Source: a virus
Virus record (IMG/VR): IMGVR_UViG_3300047284_000516
Span: 1 to 64,000 of that record
Reading direction: 5' to 3' (one strand)
DNA length: 64,000 bases
The stretch's first letter is position 1. Each line of letters begins with the position of its first letter. The translations under genes and the position numbers were made by a program. This document shows positions 26,293-33,534 of the stretch, piece by piece. The notes beneath the pieces are model-generated. The model was not told where the DNA came from. It did not search any database and worked only from the letters and a program-made list of their open reading frames with translations.

Positions 26293-26792
26293 AACATATT
26301 TTAGGACCTAATTCACGAAGCTCGCTGACAAATGTGGCAAGCGGTGACTCACAGCCCAATGCTGTAGATCTTCGTCTTAGCAAAGTGTTCCAAATGAAGA
26401 ATGCTATTTTTCAGCTAAGCAATGAGCAGAAACAACATAGAGGGATTGAGCATGAGATTGTACCGGATGAGGAGGGATACTTTAATCTTTCAGTTGGAAG
26501 CTATGAGGTCGTTATGGAAAACATTATCCGTGTGGGGGAGAATGAAGCAGGTTGGGTTATCACTCGCTCTACTCTCAATCGTAACGGTTGTTTCCTTACT
26601 AGCGGTCTCTACGATAGTGGTTATCATGGTGCTATGGCTGGTGTATTGCATGTTACAACCGGTCCAGCAAGAATTAAGCAAGGCACACGGATCGGACAGT
26701 ACCTGAGTTTTGAGGCAGAGTCTCTTAGCAGCTATGATGGGGATTATGGTATTAATAAACAGCATGATAAAAAATATGGAGAAGTTAAATGA
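26289..26792 (+). CDS. dUTPase / dCTP deaminase-family protein
   Basis: A 167-residue protein of the trimeric dUTPase/dCTP deaminase fold. Visible motifs are NAVDLRLSKVF near residue 22, WVITRSTLNRNG near 88, SGLYDSGYHGAMAG near 105 (motif III of dUTPase) and GTRIGQYLSFEAES near 135. It would remove dUTP or deaminate dCTP, keeping uracil out of DNA. I cannot separate the two activities by eye. ATGA overlap with the kinase. Confidence 0.83.
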   Translation: MKHILGPNSRSSLTNVASGDSQPNAVDLRLSKVFQMKNAIFQLSNEQKQHRGIEHEIVPDEEGYFNLSVGSYEVVMENIIRVGENEAGWVITRSTLNRNGCFLTSGLYDSGYHGAMAGVLHVTTGPARIKQGTRIGQYLSFEAESLSSYDGDYGINKQHDKKYGEVK

Positions 26793-27640
26793 GTTTTGAA
26801 ATTAAGATCTCGCTAGAGGAACTACAGAAACGTAAGTTGTTTGTTGCAACCCCAATGTATGGTGGCCAATGTGCTGGAATGTATGCTCGCTCCATTGCCG
26901 ATCTTTCTGCTACATGCGCAAAGAATGGTATTCAGCTGCAGCTGTATTTTTTGTTCAATGAGTCTTTGATTACAAGAGCACGTAACTATTGTGTTGATGA
27001 ATTTTTGCGTAGCGAAGCTACGCATATGATGTTCATTGATAGTGATATTGGATTTAACCCACAAGACGTATTGGCTCTACTTGCATTGCAAGATGATGAG
27101 AGCCCATATGATGTGATTGGTGGACCATATCCTAAGAAATGTATTTCCTGGGAAAAGATCAAACAAGCGGTGGATAAAGGTGTAGCCGATGAGAACCCCA
27201 ATGTCCTGGAGCGCTTTGTGGGAGACTATGTGTTTAATCCTAAGTCTGATCAGCGTGAGATTCCAATTGGGAAGCCAGTGGAAGTTCGTGAACTTGGTAC
27301 AGGTTTTATGATGATCCGTCGATCTGCATTTGAAAAATACCGTGAGGCATTTCCTCACCTTAGCTATAAGCCTGACCATGTACGAACGGAACACTTTGAT
27401 GGTAGCCGCGAGATTCACGCATACTTTGATTGTATTATTGATCCGGAGAGCAAGCGTTACTTGTCCGAGGATTATATGTTCTGTTACAACATGGCTAAGA
27501 TCGGTGGCGGTGTATGGCTGTGCCCCTGGATGAAGATGAACCACGTGGGGTCCTATGTGTTTGGTGGTAGTCTGGCTGACTTAGCTTCTATTGGAGCATC
27601 TGCTACTGCTGATGTGAATAAAATCAAGAAGAAGGGTTAA
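26789..27640 (+). CDS. GT-A type glycosyltransferase
   Basis: A 283-residue protein with the DxD-type motif MMFIDSDIGFNPQDVL near residue 75, preceded by LYFLFNESLITRARN. YLSEDYMFCYNMAKIGGGVW near 230 looks like the acceptor-side acidic block of GT2-like enzymes. It is coded between the nucleotide genes and clamp gene 45, with ATGA overlap upstream, so it is expressed with replication genes. Its target (DNA base, protein or host glycan) is unknown; a DNA-modifying role is possible. Confidence 0.78.
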   Translation: MSFEIKISLEELQKRKLFVATPMYGGQCAGMYARSIADLSATCAKNGIQLQLYFLFNESLITRARNYCVDEFLRSEATHMMFIDSDIGFNPQDVLALLALQDDESPYDVIGGPYPKKCISWEKIKQAVDKGVADENPNVLERFVGDYVFNPKSDQREIPIGKPVEVRELGTGFMMIRRSAFEKYREAFPHLSYKPDHVRTEHFDGSREIHAYFDCIIDPESKRYLSEDYMFCYNMAKIGGGVWLCPWMKMNHVGSYVFGGSLADLASIGASATADVNKIKKKG

Positions 27641-27642
27641 TT

Positions 27643-28299
27643 ATGAAACTGAGTACGAGAACCATTCAGATTCTAAAAAATTTCTCGACCATCAACCAAT
27701 CTCTGCTGTTTAGGCAGGGTGATGTGTTGAGAACGACGACACCCAGTAAAACAATCATGGCAAAGGCAACAATTGCGGAGAATTTTGATACAGAGTTTGC
27801 CATCTATGACCTCTCACGTCTAATCAATACACTTTCTTTGTTTGGGGATCCTGAAATCCACCCACTCGATGGTTATCTGCAGATTTCTGAAGGATCACAG
27901 TGTGTAAAATATAATTACACCGATGTTGATTCTATTGTTACACCCTCAAAGGAGATTAAGCTGCCACAATGTGAGATTAATTTTCGTATGACGAGTGCCA
28001 ATCTTTCATCTGTCCTAAAGGGGATGAATGTTCTTGGTCTACCTGAACTGATGGTCGTCGGGGATGGGAAGAATATTTTCCTGTCTGCTGGTAATGTAAA
28101 GCAAAGTTCTGGTGATAACTACAAGATCAATGTTGGCGACACAGAGCACGAATTCAATATTGTCTTCCGTGCAGAGAATGTAAAGATGATGGCAGAGGAC
28201 TATGAAGTACAGATCTCGTCCAAAGGGATTGCTCATTTGAAAGCATCAGATGTAGAATACTGGATTGCAGCAGAGAGTAGTTCAACATTCTACAATTAA
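27643..28299 (+). CDS. 45: Sliding clamp gp45
   Basis: The 218-residue protein (T4 gp45 has 228) starts MKLSTRTIQILKNFSTINQS, a clear gp45 opening, and contains TEFAIYDLSRLINTLSLF and the ending EYWIAAESSSTFYN. As a trimer it encircles DNA, tethers polymerase gp43 and activates late transcription with gp55. It heads the order 45-44-(two extra genes)-62-regA, close to T4 order. Confidence 0.95.
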   Translation: MKLSTRTIQILKNFSTINQSLLFRQGDVLRTTTPSKTIMAKATIAENFDTEFAIYDLSRLINTLSLFGDPEIHPLDGYLQISEGSQCVKYNYTDVDSIVTPSKEIKLPQCEINFRMTSANLSSVLKGMNVLGLPELMVVGDGKNIFLSAGNVKQSSGDNYKINVGDTEHEFNIVFRAENVKMMAEDYEVQISSKGIAHLKASDVEYWIAAESSSTFYN

Positions 28300-28307
28300 G
28301 GAATAAC

Positions 28308-29246
28308 ATGAGGGAAGAATTTCTATGGGTAGAGAAGTATCGTCCACATAAAGTGGAGGACACAATTCTACCAGAACATCTGAAAAGTATATTTCAGAAA
28401 TTTGTTGATGATAAAAATGTTCCTAATTTGTTGCTTGCCGGTGGACCAGGAGTAGGAAAGACTACAATTGCAAAGGCTATGTTGGATGAGCTGGAATGTG
28501 ATTACATTGTCATTAATGGCTCTTTGAACGGCAACATTGATACCCTTCGTAATGAAATTCTGATGTTTGCCTCTTCCATCTCCTTTAAAGATACCAGAAA
28601 GTATGTTATCATTGATGAGGCAGATTATTTAAATCCCAATAGTACGCAGCCAGCTCTTCGTAACTTTATTGAGGAGTTTAGTAAGAATTGTGGGTTTATC
28701 TTCACCTGCAACTATAAAAATAAGATTATCGACCCCCTTCATTCTCGCTGCAGCGTGGTGGATTTTAAGATTCCAAAAGACGAAAAGGTAATGATGGGTA
28801 AAGGATTTCATCGTCGCGCTATGGAAATCCTTGATAAGGAATCGGTAGAGTATGAACCAAAAGCAGTGGCAGCAGTAATTCAGAAGCACTTTCCAGACTT
28901 CCGTCGCATTGTTAATGAGCTGCAGCGCTATGCTGCTACAGGTAAAATTGATACTGGAATCCTCGTTGACTTTGCAGATGAGAAGTTTGACCAACTTGTT
29001 GATTATATGAAAAGTAAGAACTATAGTAATGTTCGCAAGTGGGTACACGAAAACATTGATATGGATTCTGCTGTTCTTTATCGACGAATCTACGATAAAC
29101 TTAGTGCACTTGTTACACCCAACAGTATCCCTGCTATTGTTGTTCATTTAGCAGAATATCAACATAAGGCTGCGTTTGTTGCAGATATGGAAATTAATAA
29201 TGCAGCATGCCTGGCAGAAATAATGGTGACAGCACAGTGGCAGTAA
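28308..29246 (+). CDS. 44: Clamp loader large subunit gp44
   Basis: A 312-residue AAA+ ATPase with WVEKYRPHKVEDTILP at the start, Walker A AGGPGVGKTT near residue 46, Walker B VIIDEADYLN near 103 and sensor 1 FIFTCNYKNKI near 130. Four copies with one gp62 load the clamp. The 3' end is overlapped for 40 bases by a small gene, and gene 62 does not follow directly as it does in T4. Confidence 0.96.
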   Translation: MREEFLWVEKYRPHKVEDTILPEHLKSIFQKFVDDKNVPNLLLAGGPGVGKTTIAKAMLDELECDYIVINGSLNGNIDTLRNEILMFASSISFKDTRKYVIIDEADYLNPNSTQPALRNFIEEFSKNCGFIFTCNYKNKIIDPLHSRCSVVDFKIPKDEKVMMGKGFHRRAMEILDKESVEYEPKAVAAVIQKHFPDFRRIVNELQRYAATGKIDTGILVDFADEKFDQLVDYMKSKNYSNVRKWVHENIDMDSAVLYRRIYDKLSALVTPNSIPAIVVHLAEYQHKAAFVADMEINNAACLAEIMVTAQWQ

Positions 29247-29449
29247 AATACAAGAATCGGGTTGGAGATATTGCTGTTCTTAAGAATGGTCGATATGGTG
29301 TCTATAATGGTTTTAATGGCAGATTCCATAGAGTTGTGGAGAGTCAGGGAGACTGGCCATTTCCTATCATTCACTTCCTAGAAACTAATCAGTTTAGTCT
29401 GGTAACAAAATCCAAACTAATAGATGATCTTGAACCAGCCCTCTTTTAG
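29207..29449 (+). CDS. Small hypothetical protein between genes 44 and 62
   Basis: An 80-residue protein. ATG 29207 gives MPGRNNGDSTVAVKYKNRVG; a GTG at 29237 would shorten the overlap with gene 44. The core VGDIAVLKNGRYGVYNGFNG and FPIIHFLETNQFSLVTKSKL suggests a small SH3-like beta barrel, though I recognise no family. It is translated in the replication operon and overlaps the following oxygenase gene by 26 bases. Confidence 0.6.
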   Translation: MPGRNNGDSTVAVKYKNRVGDIAVLKNGRYGVYNGFNGRFHRVVESQGDWPFPIIHFLETNQFSLVTKSKLIDDLEPALF

Positions 29450-30011
29450 CTTACATCGTAATGTTGTACATGTTAGATCGTATGAAGAGGATAGCGCTAG
29501 AAGCTTTCTAGAGCGTCATAGAGACGATAACTTTCATCGCAGTCAAATCTATCGTACCGATACTAAAGCGGCTCTTATAGACGATTCTAGAACGTCCAAA
29601 CAAGCTGATATACATCCTAGCGATCAACATATGCAGCGATTGGCTGAGTTAACACGTAAGGTCAACCATAGCATATTTGTAGCTTCTGTTGATCGATATT
29701 GTTTTGAAACTAATTTTCTAAGATACGACAAAGGAGATCAGTTTACTAAACACAATGATATGATCCTTCCCAAGGATCCTTCTAGGATTGATAGGCATCC
29801 AATTAGAAAGCTTACAACTATCCAATTAATCTCGGATCCTGATCAATTCATGGGAGGAGAATTGAGATTCTTCTATGGGGAAGTCAGATTTAGGATGGAG
29901 ATGGGCTTTGCAGATGTGTTTATTTTTCCCTCATATGTCAATCATGTTGTGGAACCTCTTCAATCAGGCACAAGATACAGTATCGTATCTTGGTCACACG
30001 GACGATTCTAA
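29424..30011 (+). CDS. 2OG-Fe(II) oxygenase (prolyl-hydroxylase-like)
   Basis: A 195-residue 2-oxoglutarate- and iron-dependent oxygenase. The iron ligands read H110-x-D112 in FTKHNDM and H174 in FPSYVNHVVEP, and R184 in SGTRYSIVSW binds 2-oxoglutarate. All key residues are present, so it should be active. T4-like marine phages carry several such enzymes, with unknown substrates (protein, nucleic acid or glycan). It is inserted between clamp-loader genes 44 and 62. Confidence 0.87.
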   Translation: MILNQPSFSLHRNVVHVRSYEEDSARSFLERHRDDNFHRSQIYRTDTKAALIDDSRTSKQADIHPSDQHMQRLAELTRKVNHSIFVASVDRYCFETNFLRYDKGDQFTKHNDMILPKDPSRIDRHPIRKLTTIQLISDPDQFMGGELRFFYGEVRFRMEMGFADVFIFPSYVNHVVEPLQSGTRYSIVSWSHGRF

Positions 30012-30428
30012 ATGAACCCATACGATTTTGTTAAAACCATTAATAATAAATCTTTAGATTTAATGAAGGACAAGCAAGCAGAGCGTCACTATGTGCCGTT
30101 TATTACCAATAGATTTTATTCACTTTTCCCTGAAACGTTAGTATATGCCCAAATACTAAATCAGTATCATACTATTGACAATAAGCTGCAATATCACTTT
30201 TTACTAAATACTGTTCGTCGAGGTAATCGATTTTCTAAGCAAACCAAAAACGAGGTTGACGGTGATATTGAAGTTGTAAAGTTATATTATGGCTACAATA
30301 ATGAAAAGGCCTATCAAGCTCTTCAACTATTAACCAAAAAACAATTAGAACAACTGAGGTTGAAAGTTCAACAGGGTGGGATAAATGGGAATCATAGAAA
30401 CACTAGTGGAAGTCAAATTACAGAATGA
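30012..30428 (+). CDS. 62: Clamp loader small subunit gp62
   Basis: A 138-residue protein starting MNPYDFVKTINNKSLDLM, with YVPFITNRFYSLFPETLVYA near residue 30 and the ending KKQLEQLRLKVQQGG; these are gp62 features. It is shorter than T4 gp62 (187). It forms the fifth subunit of the 44/62 clamp loader. The 3' end overlaps regA by 44 bases, so the repressor's start lies within gene 62. Confidence 0.88.
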   Translation: MNPYDFVKTINNKSLDLMKDKQAERHYVPFITNRFYSLFPETLVYAQILNQYHTIDNKLQYHFLLNTVRRGNRFSKQTKNEVDGDIEVVKLYYGYNNEKAYQALQLLTKKQLEQLRLKVQQGGINGNHRNTSGSQITE

Positions 30429-30780
30429 AGATGACTTTTTAAAGATAAGAGAGACACTAACGCGTATTGGTGTACCCTCAAAAAAAGAAAATAAATTATT
30501 TCAGTCTTGCCATATTCTACACAAACAAGGTAAGTATTACATAGTACACTTCAAAGAATTGTTTGCGTTAGATGGTAAACCTTCAAGTCTTTCAGATGAT
30601 GATGTTGCTAGACGAAACACTATTGCAAATTTGCTGGCAGAATGGGGATTACTAATTTTAGTAAAATCCGAGCGTACAGAACAACCAGTGGCTTCATTAT
30701 CACAGATAAAGATTCTTCCATATGGTGAGAAGGATGAATGGGAACTAGTAGCAAAATATAATATAGGAAGAAAACGCTAA
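30385..30780 (+). CDS. regA: Translational repressor RegA
   Basis: A 131-residue protein clearly matching T4 RegA (122): EDDFLKIRETLTRIGVPSKK, LFQSCHILHKQGKYYIVHFK (a near copy of the T4 segment) and the end ELVAKYNIGRKR. RegA binds the start regions of early phage mRNAs, including its own and clamp genes in T4, and blocks ribosomes. Here it follows gene 62 as in T4, with a longer overlap. The helix-loop RNA-binding region appears intact. Confidence 0.95.
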   Translation: MGIIETLVEVKLQNEDDFLKIRETLTRIGVPSKKENKLFQSCHILHKQGKYYIVHFKELFALDGKPSSLSDDDVARRNTIANLLAEWGLLILVKSERTEQPVASLSQIKILPYGEKDEWELVAKYNIGRKR

Positions 30781-30823
30781 ATGTCTGTTTGGATTTTTAT
30801 CATGAACCTTTTAGGAGTTAACC

Positions 30824-31357
30824 ATGATAGATCCAATCACAGCACTATCTCTAGCAACAGCCGCATTCAATGGTATCAAGAAAGCTGTTGAGTTAGGTAA
30901 AGAGGTACAAGATGTTTATTCACAACTCAGTCAATGGGCAGGTCACATTGACGATCTCCGAGACGCACTTTCTCAGATAGAGAAACAAGAAGCTCGTCCA
31001 AGCATATTTAAAAAAATTACATTTGAAAAAAGTGCTACGGCAGAAGCATTCGACAAATATGCTGCCGAGCAAAGAATTGTGGAAATGGAGAAAGAAATAT
31101 TTCACATGTTTATCTATGGTGAACTCCAAGACCTTGGTATTGATGGCTATCGACGCTTTAAACAGATGAGAGAAGAGATCAGACAGAAACGTCAAAAGAT
31201 GATTCTTGATCAGATTAGAGCAAAACGAGATTTTGTGGATTCTGTTAAACTGTGGTCTGCAATCGGCTTAGCATTATTGGTAGGGATTACAACCATATGG
31301 ATAACTGTTGATGTGATTCTTGATCATGGGGTACAATCGGGAAAGATAAAGAAATGA
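30824..31357 (+). CDS. Conserved helical protein with C-terminal membrane anchor
   Basis: A 177-residue protein starting MIDPITALSLATAAFNGIKK, with a charged helical centre (KQMREEIRQKRQKMILDQI) and one transmembrane helix near residues 145-168 (LWSAIGLALLVGITTIWITV). Proteins with this same opening and a C-terminal helix are common in marine T4-like phages, often next to two tiny genes, as here. Function unknown; it may act at the inner membrane. A good ribosome site (AGGAG) lies nine bases upstream. Confidence 0.76.
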   Translation: MIDPITALSLATAAFNGIKKAVELGKEVQDVYSQLSQWAGHIDDLRDALSQIEKQEARPSIFKKITFEKSATAEAFDKYAAEQRIVEMEKEIFHMFIYGELQDLGIDGYRRFKQMREEIRQKRQKMILDQIRAKRDFVDSVKLWSAIGLALLVGITTIWITVDVILDHGVQSGKIKK

Positions 31358-31461
31358 AATATGAACAGTTATTTGATATAGGGGTTATGTGGTATATCTT
31401 AATTTGGTTCACCCCATATGCAATGATTCCTCAACCTAAAAAAGGAGAAAGAAAATGCTAG
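31354..31461 (+). CDS. 35-residue membrane peptide
   Basis: A short frame (MKYEQLFDIGVMWYILIWF start) that overlaps the preceding stop as ATGA. It has one hydrophobic stretch, MWYILIWFTPYAM, and a basic tail ending KKGERKC. The following small gene begins inside its last codons, and its AAAGGAG serves as that gene's ribosome site. Tight packing supports real translation, but no family is recognised. Confidence 0.5.
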   Translation: MKYEQLFDIGVMWYILIWFTPYAMIPQPKKGERKC

Positions 31462-31568
31462 AAGCACTTTTTTGGATTTTAATTGGTGCATTTATTGGAT
31501 GGCATGTTCCCCAGCCACTTTGGGCTAAAGCTCTTCAAGAAAAAGCTCTTGCACTTTTCAAAAAGTAA
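31455..31568 (+). CDS. 37-residue conserved phage membrane peptide
   Basis: A 37-residue frame, MLEALFWILIGAFIGWHVPQ followed by PLWAKALQEKALALFKK. The pattern (short transmembrane helix, GW-x-x-PQP-x-WAK) recurs in many T4-like marine phages next to the preceding helical protein. It has a strong ribosome site (AAAGGAG) and its stop overlaps the dCMP deaminase start as TAATG. Function unknown. Confidence 0.65.
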   Translation: MLEALFWILIGAFIGWHVPQPLWAKALQEKALALFKK

Positions 31569-32008
31569 TGGAAAAGTGGAATAACAGATTTATTGATTTG
31601 GCCCACCACATATCGGCTTGGTCTAAAGATCCACGTACGAAGGTAGGTGCGGTTGTGGTCAATGACTTAAGACAGGTTGTTGGTCTTGGTTATAATGGGT
31701 TTCCCCGAGGTGTAGAAGATACGGAAGAACGCTATAACGATAGAGTTACCAAATTACTTTTTGTAGCTCATGCAGAACAAAATGCCTTGGACAGTTGCTA
31801 CGGAGAGACAAAAGGAGGTACACTATACTCTACCCTATTTCCTTGTTGTAATTGTGCTAAAAGCATCATTCAACGTGGGATTAAAAAAGTGGTAACTTAT
31901 CCTATTGATCAGGATAAAACAGATACACACCATTTTGGAGTATCTTTAATGATGTTTGAAGAAGCAGGAGTTCATGTTGAGTATGTGGAAGATGCCAGTA
32001 ACATTTAA
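31568..32008 (+). CDS. dCMP deaminase
   Basis: A 146-residue zinc deaminase turning dCMP into dUMP for thymidylate synthesis. Zinc-site motifs are HAEQNAL at about residue 67 (His plus catalytic Glu) and PCCNCAKSII near 97. TKVGAVVVNDLRQVVGLGYN and GFPRG are standard. It matches T4 gene cd in kind but is shorter (193 in T4), lacking the zinc insert. The start overlaps the upstream stop. Confidence 0.93.
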   Translation: MEKWNNRFIDLAHHISAWSKDPRTKVGAVVVNDLRQVVGLGYNGFPRGVEDTEERYNDRVTKLLFVAHAEQNALDSCYGETKGGTLYSTLFPCCNCAKSIIQRGIKKVVTYPIDQDKTDTHHFGVSLMMFEEAGVHVEYVEDASNI

Positions 32009-32174
32009 TCAAGATGGTAGCATTGTGGTTTTTAACAGAAATGATCAATGTGTGGGAATGGGAGAATATCTCGATCAAAAATTTGTTTTGATTGAGGAAG
32101 GTGAAGTTAAGAATTTTGCTAATGCAGTGCAAGCTTTTTCATATTTGAATACTAAATATCGTACAGCGGCATGA
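31992..32174 (+). CDS. Small hypothetical protein after dCMP deaminase
   Basis: A 60-residue protein, MPVTFNQDGSIVVFNRNDQC onward. Earlier in-frame starts exist at 31974 and 31983; AGGAG at 31966 would suit one of those, so the start is uncertain. Residues suggest a few beta strands (SIVVFNRND, KFVLIEEGEV) and a helix at the end. It overlaps dCMP deaminase by 17 bases and is followed by a terminator. No family recognised. Confidence 0.55.
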   Translation: MPVTFNQDGSIVVFNRNDQCVGMGEYLDQKFVLIEEGEVKNFANAVQAFSYLNTKYRTAA

Positions 32175-32181
32175 GCTGCTA

Positions 32182-32207
32182 ACCTATGCCTTCGGGGTAG
32201 GTCTTTT
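32182..32207 (+). terminator. Rho-independent terminator with UUCG loop
   Basis: ACCTATGCC (32182-32190) pairs with GGGTAGGT (32195-32202) around the stable tetraloop TTCG with one bulged G, followed by CTTTT. It closes the 45-to-deaminase transcript ahead of the Hsp20 gene. Confidence 0.82.
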
Positions 32208-32233
32208 AAACTCGCTTAATTAAGGAGCACAAA

Positions 32234-32758
32234 ATGACATATATTAAAGATGTGTTTGGCCGAGATTTGTTCAAAGATTTTGATCGTTTTTATGTTGGTT
32301 TCGATGATCAGTTTAATCGCCTAGCTAAAATGCATGACGATATTGCCAAAAATATTCCCAACTATCCTCCATACAATATCAAGAAGACTGACGATAACAA
32401 ATACACAATTGAGCTTGCGGTTGCTGGTTTCGCAAAGTCGAACATTGATATCTCCTTCGAAGATGATAAGCTAATCGTCAAAGGATTTACAACTGACGAT
32501 GATCAAGCTGGTAAAAATTACCTGTATCAAGGAATTGCTAACCGAGCATTTACAAGAATGTTTGCGCTCAATGATCAGGTTGAGGTTCAGAGTGCTGAGC
32601 TCGTAAATGGTATGCTTAAGATTTTTCTGGAGCGCATTATTCCAGAGCACAAAAAGCCAAAGAAAATTGAAGTTAGTGATGAGCCATCCACGGTTTCTTC
32701 CTATGCAGCTAACAACAAAACGCTGTTGATGGAGGATCAAGATGTTGAGCACAATTAG
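32234..32758 (+). CDS. Small heat-shock protein (Hsp20/IbpA)
   Basis: A 174-residue alpha-crystallin-domain chaperone. YPPYNIKKTDDNKYTIELAV starts the crystallin domain near residue 44, followed by VAGFAKSNIDISFEDDKLIV, and GMLKIFLERIIPEHKKPKKI is the usual C-terminal strand with an I-x-I-like tail. These proteins hold unfolded proteins for refolding and are common in marine T4-like phages, where they may aid scaffold or capsid folding. Good ribosome site (AAGGAG). Confidence 0.93.
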   Translation: MTYIKDVFGRDLFKDFDRFYVGFDDQFNRLAKMHDDIAKNIPNYPPYNIKKTDDNKYTIELAVAGFAKSNIDISFEDDKLIVKGFTTDDDQAGKNYLYQGIANRAFTRMFALNDQVEVQSAELVNGMLKIFLERIIPEHKKPKKIEVSDEPSTVSSYAANNKTLLMEDQDVEHN

Positions 32759-32846
32759 GATTTTCTTCAATAATTTGTTAGAAGCTATACAAGAAGCACA
32801 GCTACAACGTGCTAAGCATTTAATAAAATATCATCATTGGGAGTAA
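32742..32846 (+). CDS. 34-residue conserved phage peptide
   Basis: A 34-residue frame, MLSTIRIFFNNLLEAIQEAQ then LQRAKHLIKYHHWE, with GGAGG six bases upstream. The amphipathic helix with QEAQ-x-x-RA and the aromatic end recalls small peptides in many T4-like marine phages. It overlaps the Hsp20 gene by 17 bases and precedes a hairpin. Function unknown. Confidence 0.6.
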   Translation: MLSTIRIFFNNLLEAIQEAQLQRAKHLIKYHHWE

Positions 32847-32851
32847 TATAG

Positions 32852-32868
32852 GGCGGCCATGTGCCGCC
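32852..32868 (+). terminator. GC-rich hairpin, probable terminator
   Basis: GGCGGC (32852-32857) pairs with GCCGCC (32863-32868) around CATGT, flanked by TATA and TTATA that may lengthen the stem. There is no real T tract, so termination may be weak or the hairpin may protect the end of an mRNA. Confidence 0.55.
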
Positions 32869-32903
32869 TTATACATACCTGGGTTGCATAAAAAGGAGCC
32901 CGT

Positions 32904-33518
32904 ATGTACACTTTAGAATTATTTCAACAACTTTTTCCTAAGACAAATGTGGAGACTTTAGAAACATTTGTTGGTCCACTCAATGACACTGCAAACAACT
33001 ATGAGATAAGTGAGAGCCCTCTAAGAGAGGCAGCGTTTATCGCTCAGGTTGGTCACGAGTCTGGGGATCTCAGATTTACCAAAGAAAATTTAAATTATTC
33101 AGCGGAATCATTAATGAAGGTGTTCCGCAAATACTTCAATCCACAACTCGCAGCACAGTATGCAAGAAATCCTGAAATGATTGCCAATCGTGTATATGGT
33201 AATCGTATGGGTAATGGTCCTGAAGAATCGGGCGATGGATGGAAGTATAGAGGTCGAGGTCTAATACAGCTAACTGGTAAAAATAATTATTCCCGTTTAG
33301 CTAGTGCTTGGGAACTCGAGATGGATATCCTAATAGATTACTTGGAAACCCCATTTGGAGCAGCTATGAGTGCTGGCTGGTTTTGGGATACAAATAAATT
33401 AAACAGAATTGCAGATAGTCAGGACTTTGTACTGTTGACAAAACGCATTAATGGTGGTACTATAGGCTTAGAGCATAGACAAAAGCTGTATGACAAAGCT
33501 ATGTCACTACTGACATAA
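32904..33518 (+). CDS. Endolysin, GH19 chitinase/lysozyme family
   Basis: A 204-residue GH19 enzyme. AAFIAQVGHESGDLRFTKEN near residue 47 holds the catalytic Glu, and GDGWKYRGRGLIQLTGKNNY near 112 is the GH19 signature. GH19 enzymes of phages cut peptidoglycan to release progeny. There is no signal peptide, so it needs a holin; a holin-like gene lies at 63485. It stands between Hsp20 and DNA polymerase genes, away from the tail cluster. Confidence 0.92.
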   Translation: MYTLELFQQLFPKTNVETLETFVGPLNDTANNYEISESPLREAAFIAQVGHESGDLRFTKENLNYSAESLMKVFRKYFNPQLAAQYARNPEMIANRVYGNRMGNGPEESGDGWKYRGRGLIQLTGKNNYSRLASAWELEMDILIDYLETPFGAAMSAGWFWDTNKLNRIADSQDFVLLTKRINGGTIGLEHRQKLYDKAMSLLT

Positions 33519-33534
33519 TATATTATGGAGTTTT

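Noticed and set aside
27077-27544. Minus-strand frame of 155 residues in the glycosyltransferase before gene 45
   Set aside because: Antisense shadow of a convincing coding gene, no domain, no ribosome site.
28629-29147. Minus-strand frame of 172 residues inside gene 44
   Set aside because: Fully antisense to a conserved AAA+ gene, with no motif or start signal.
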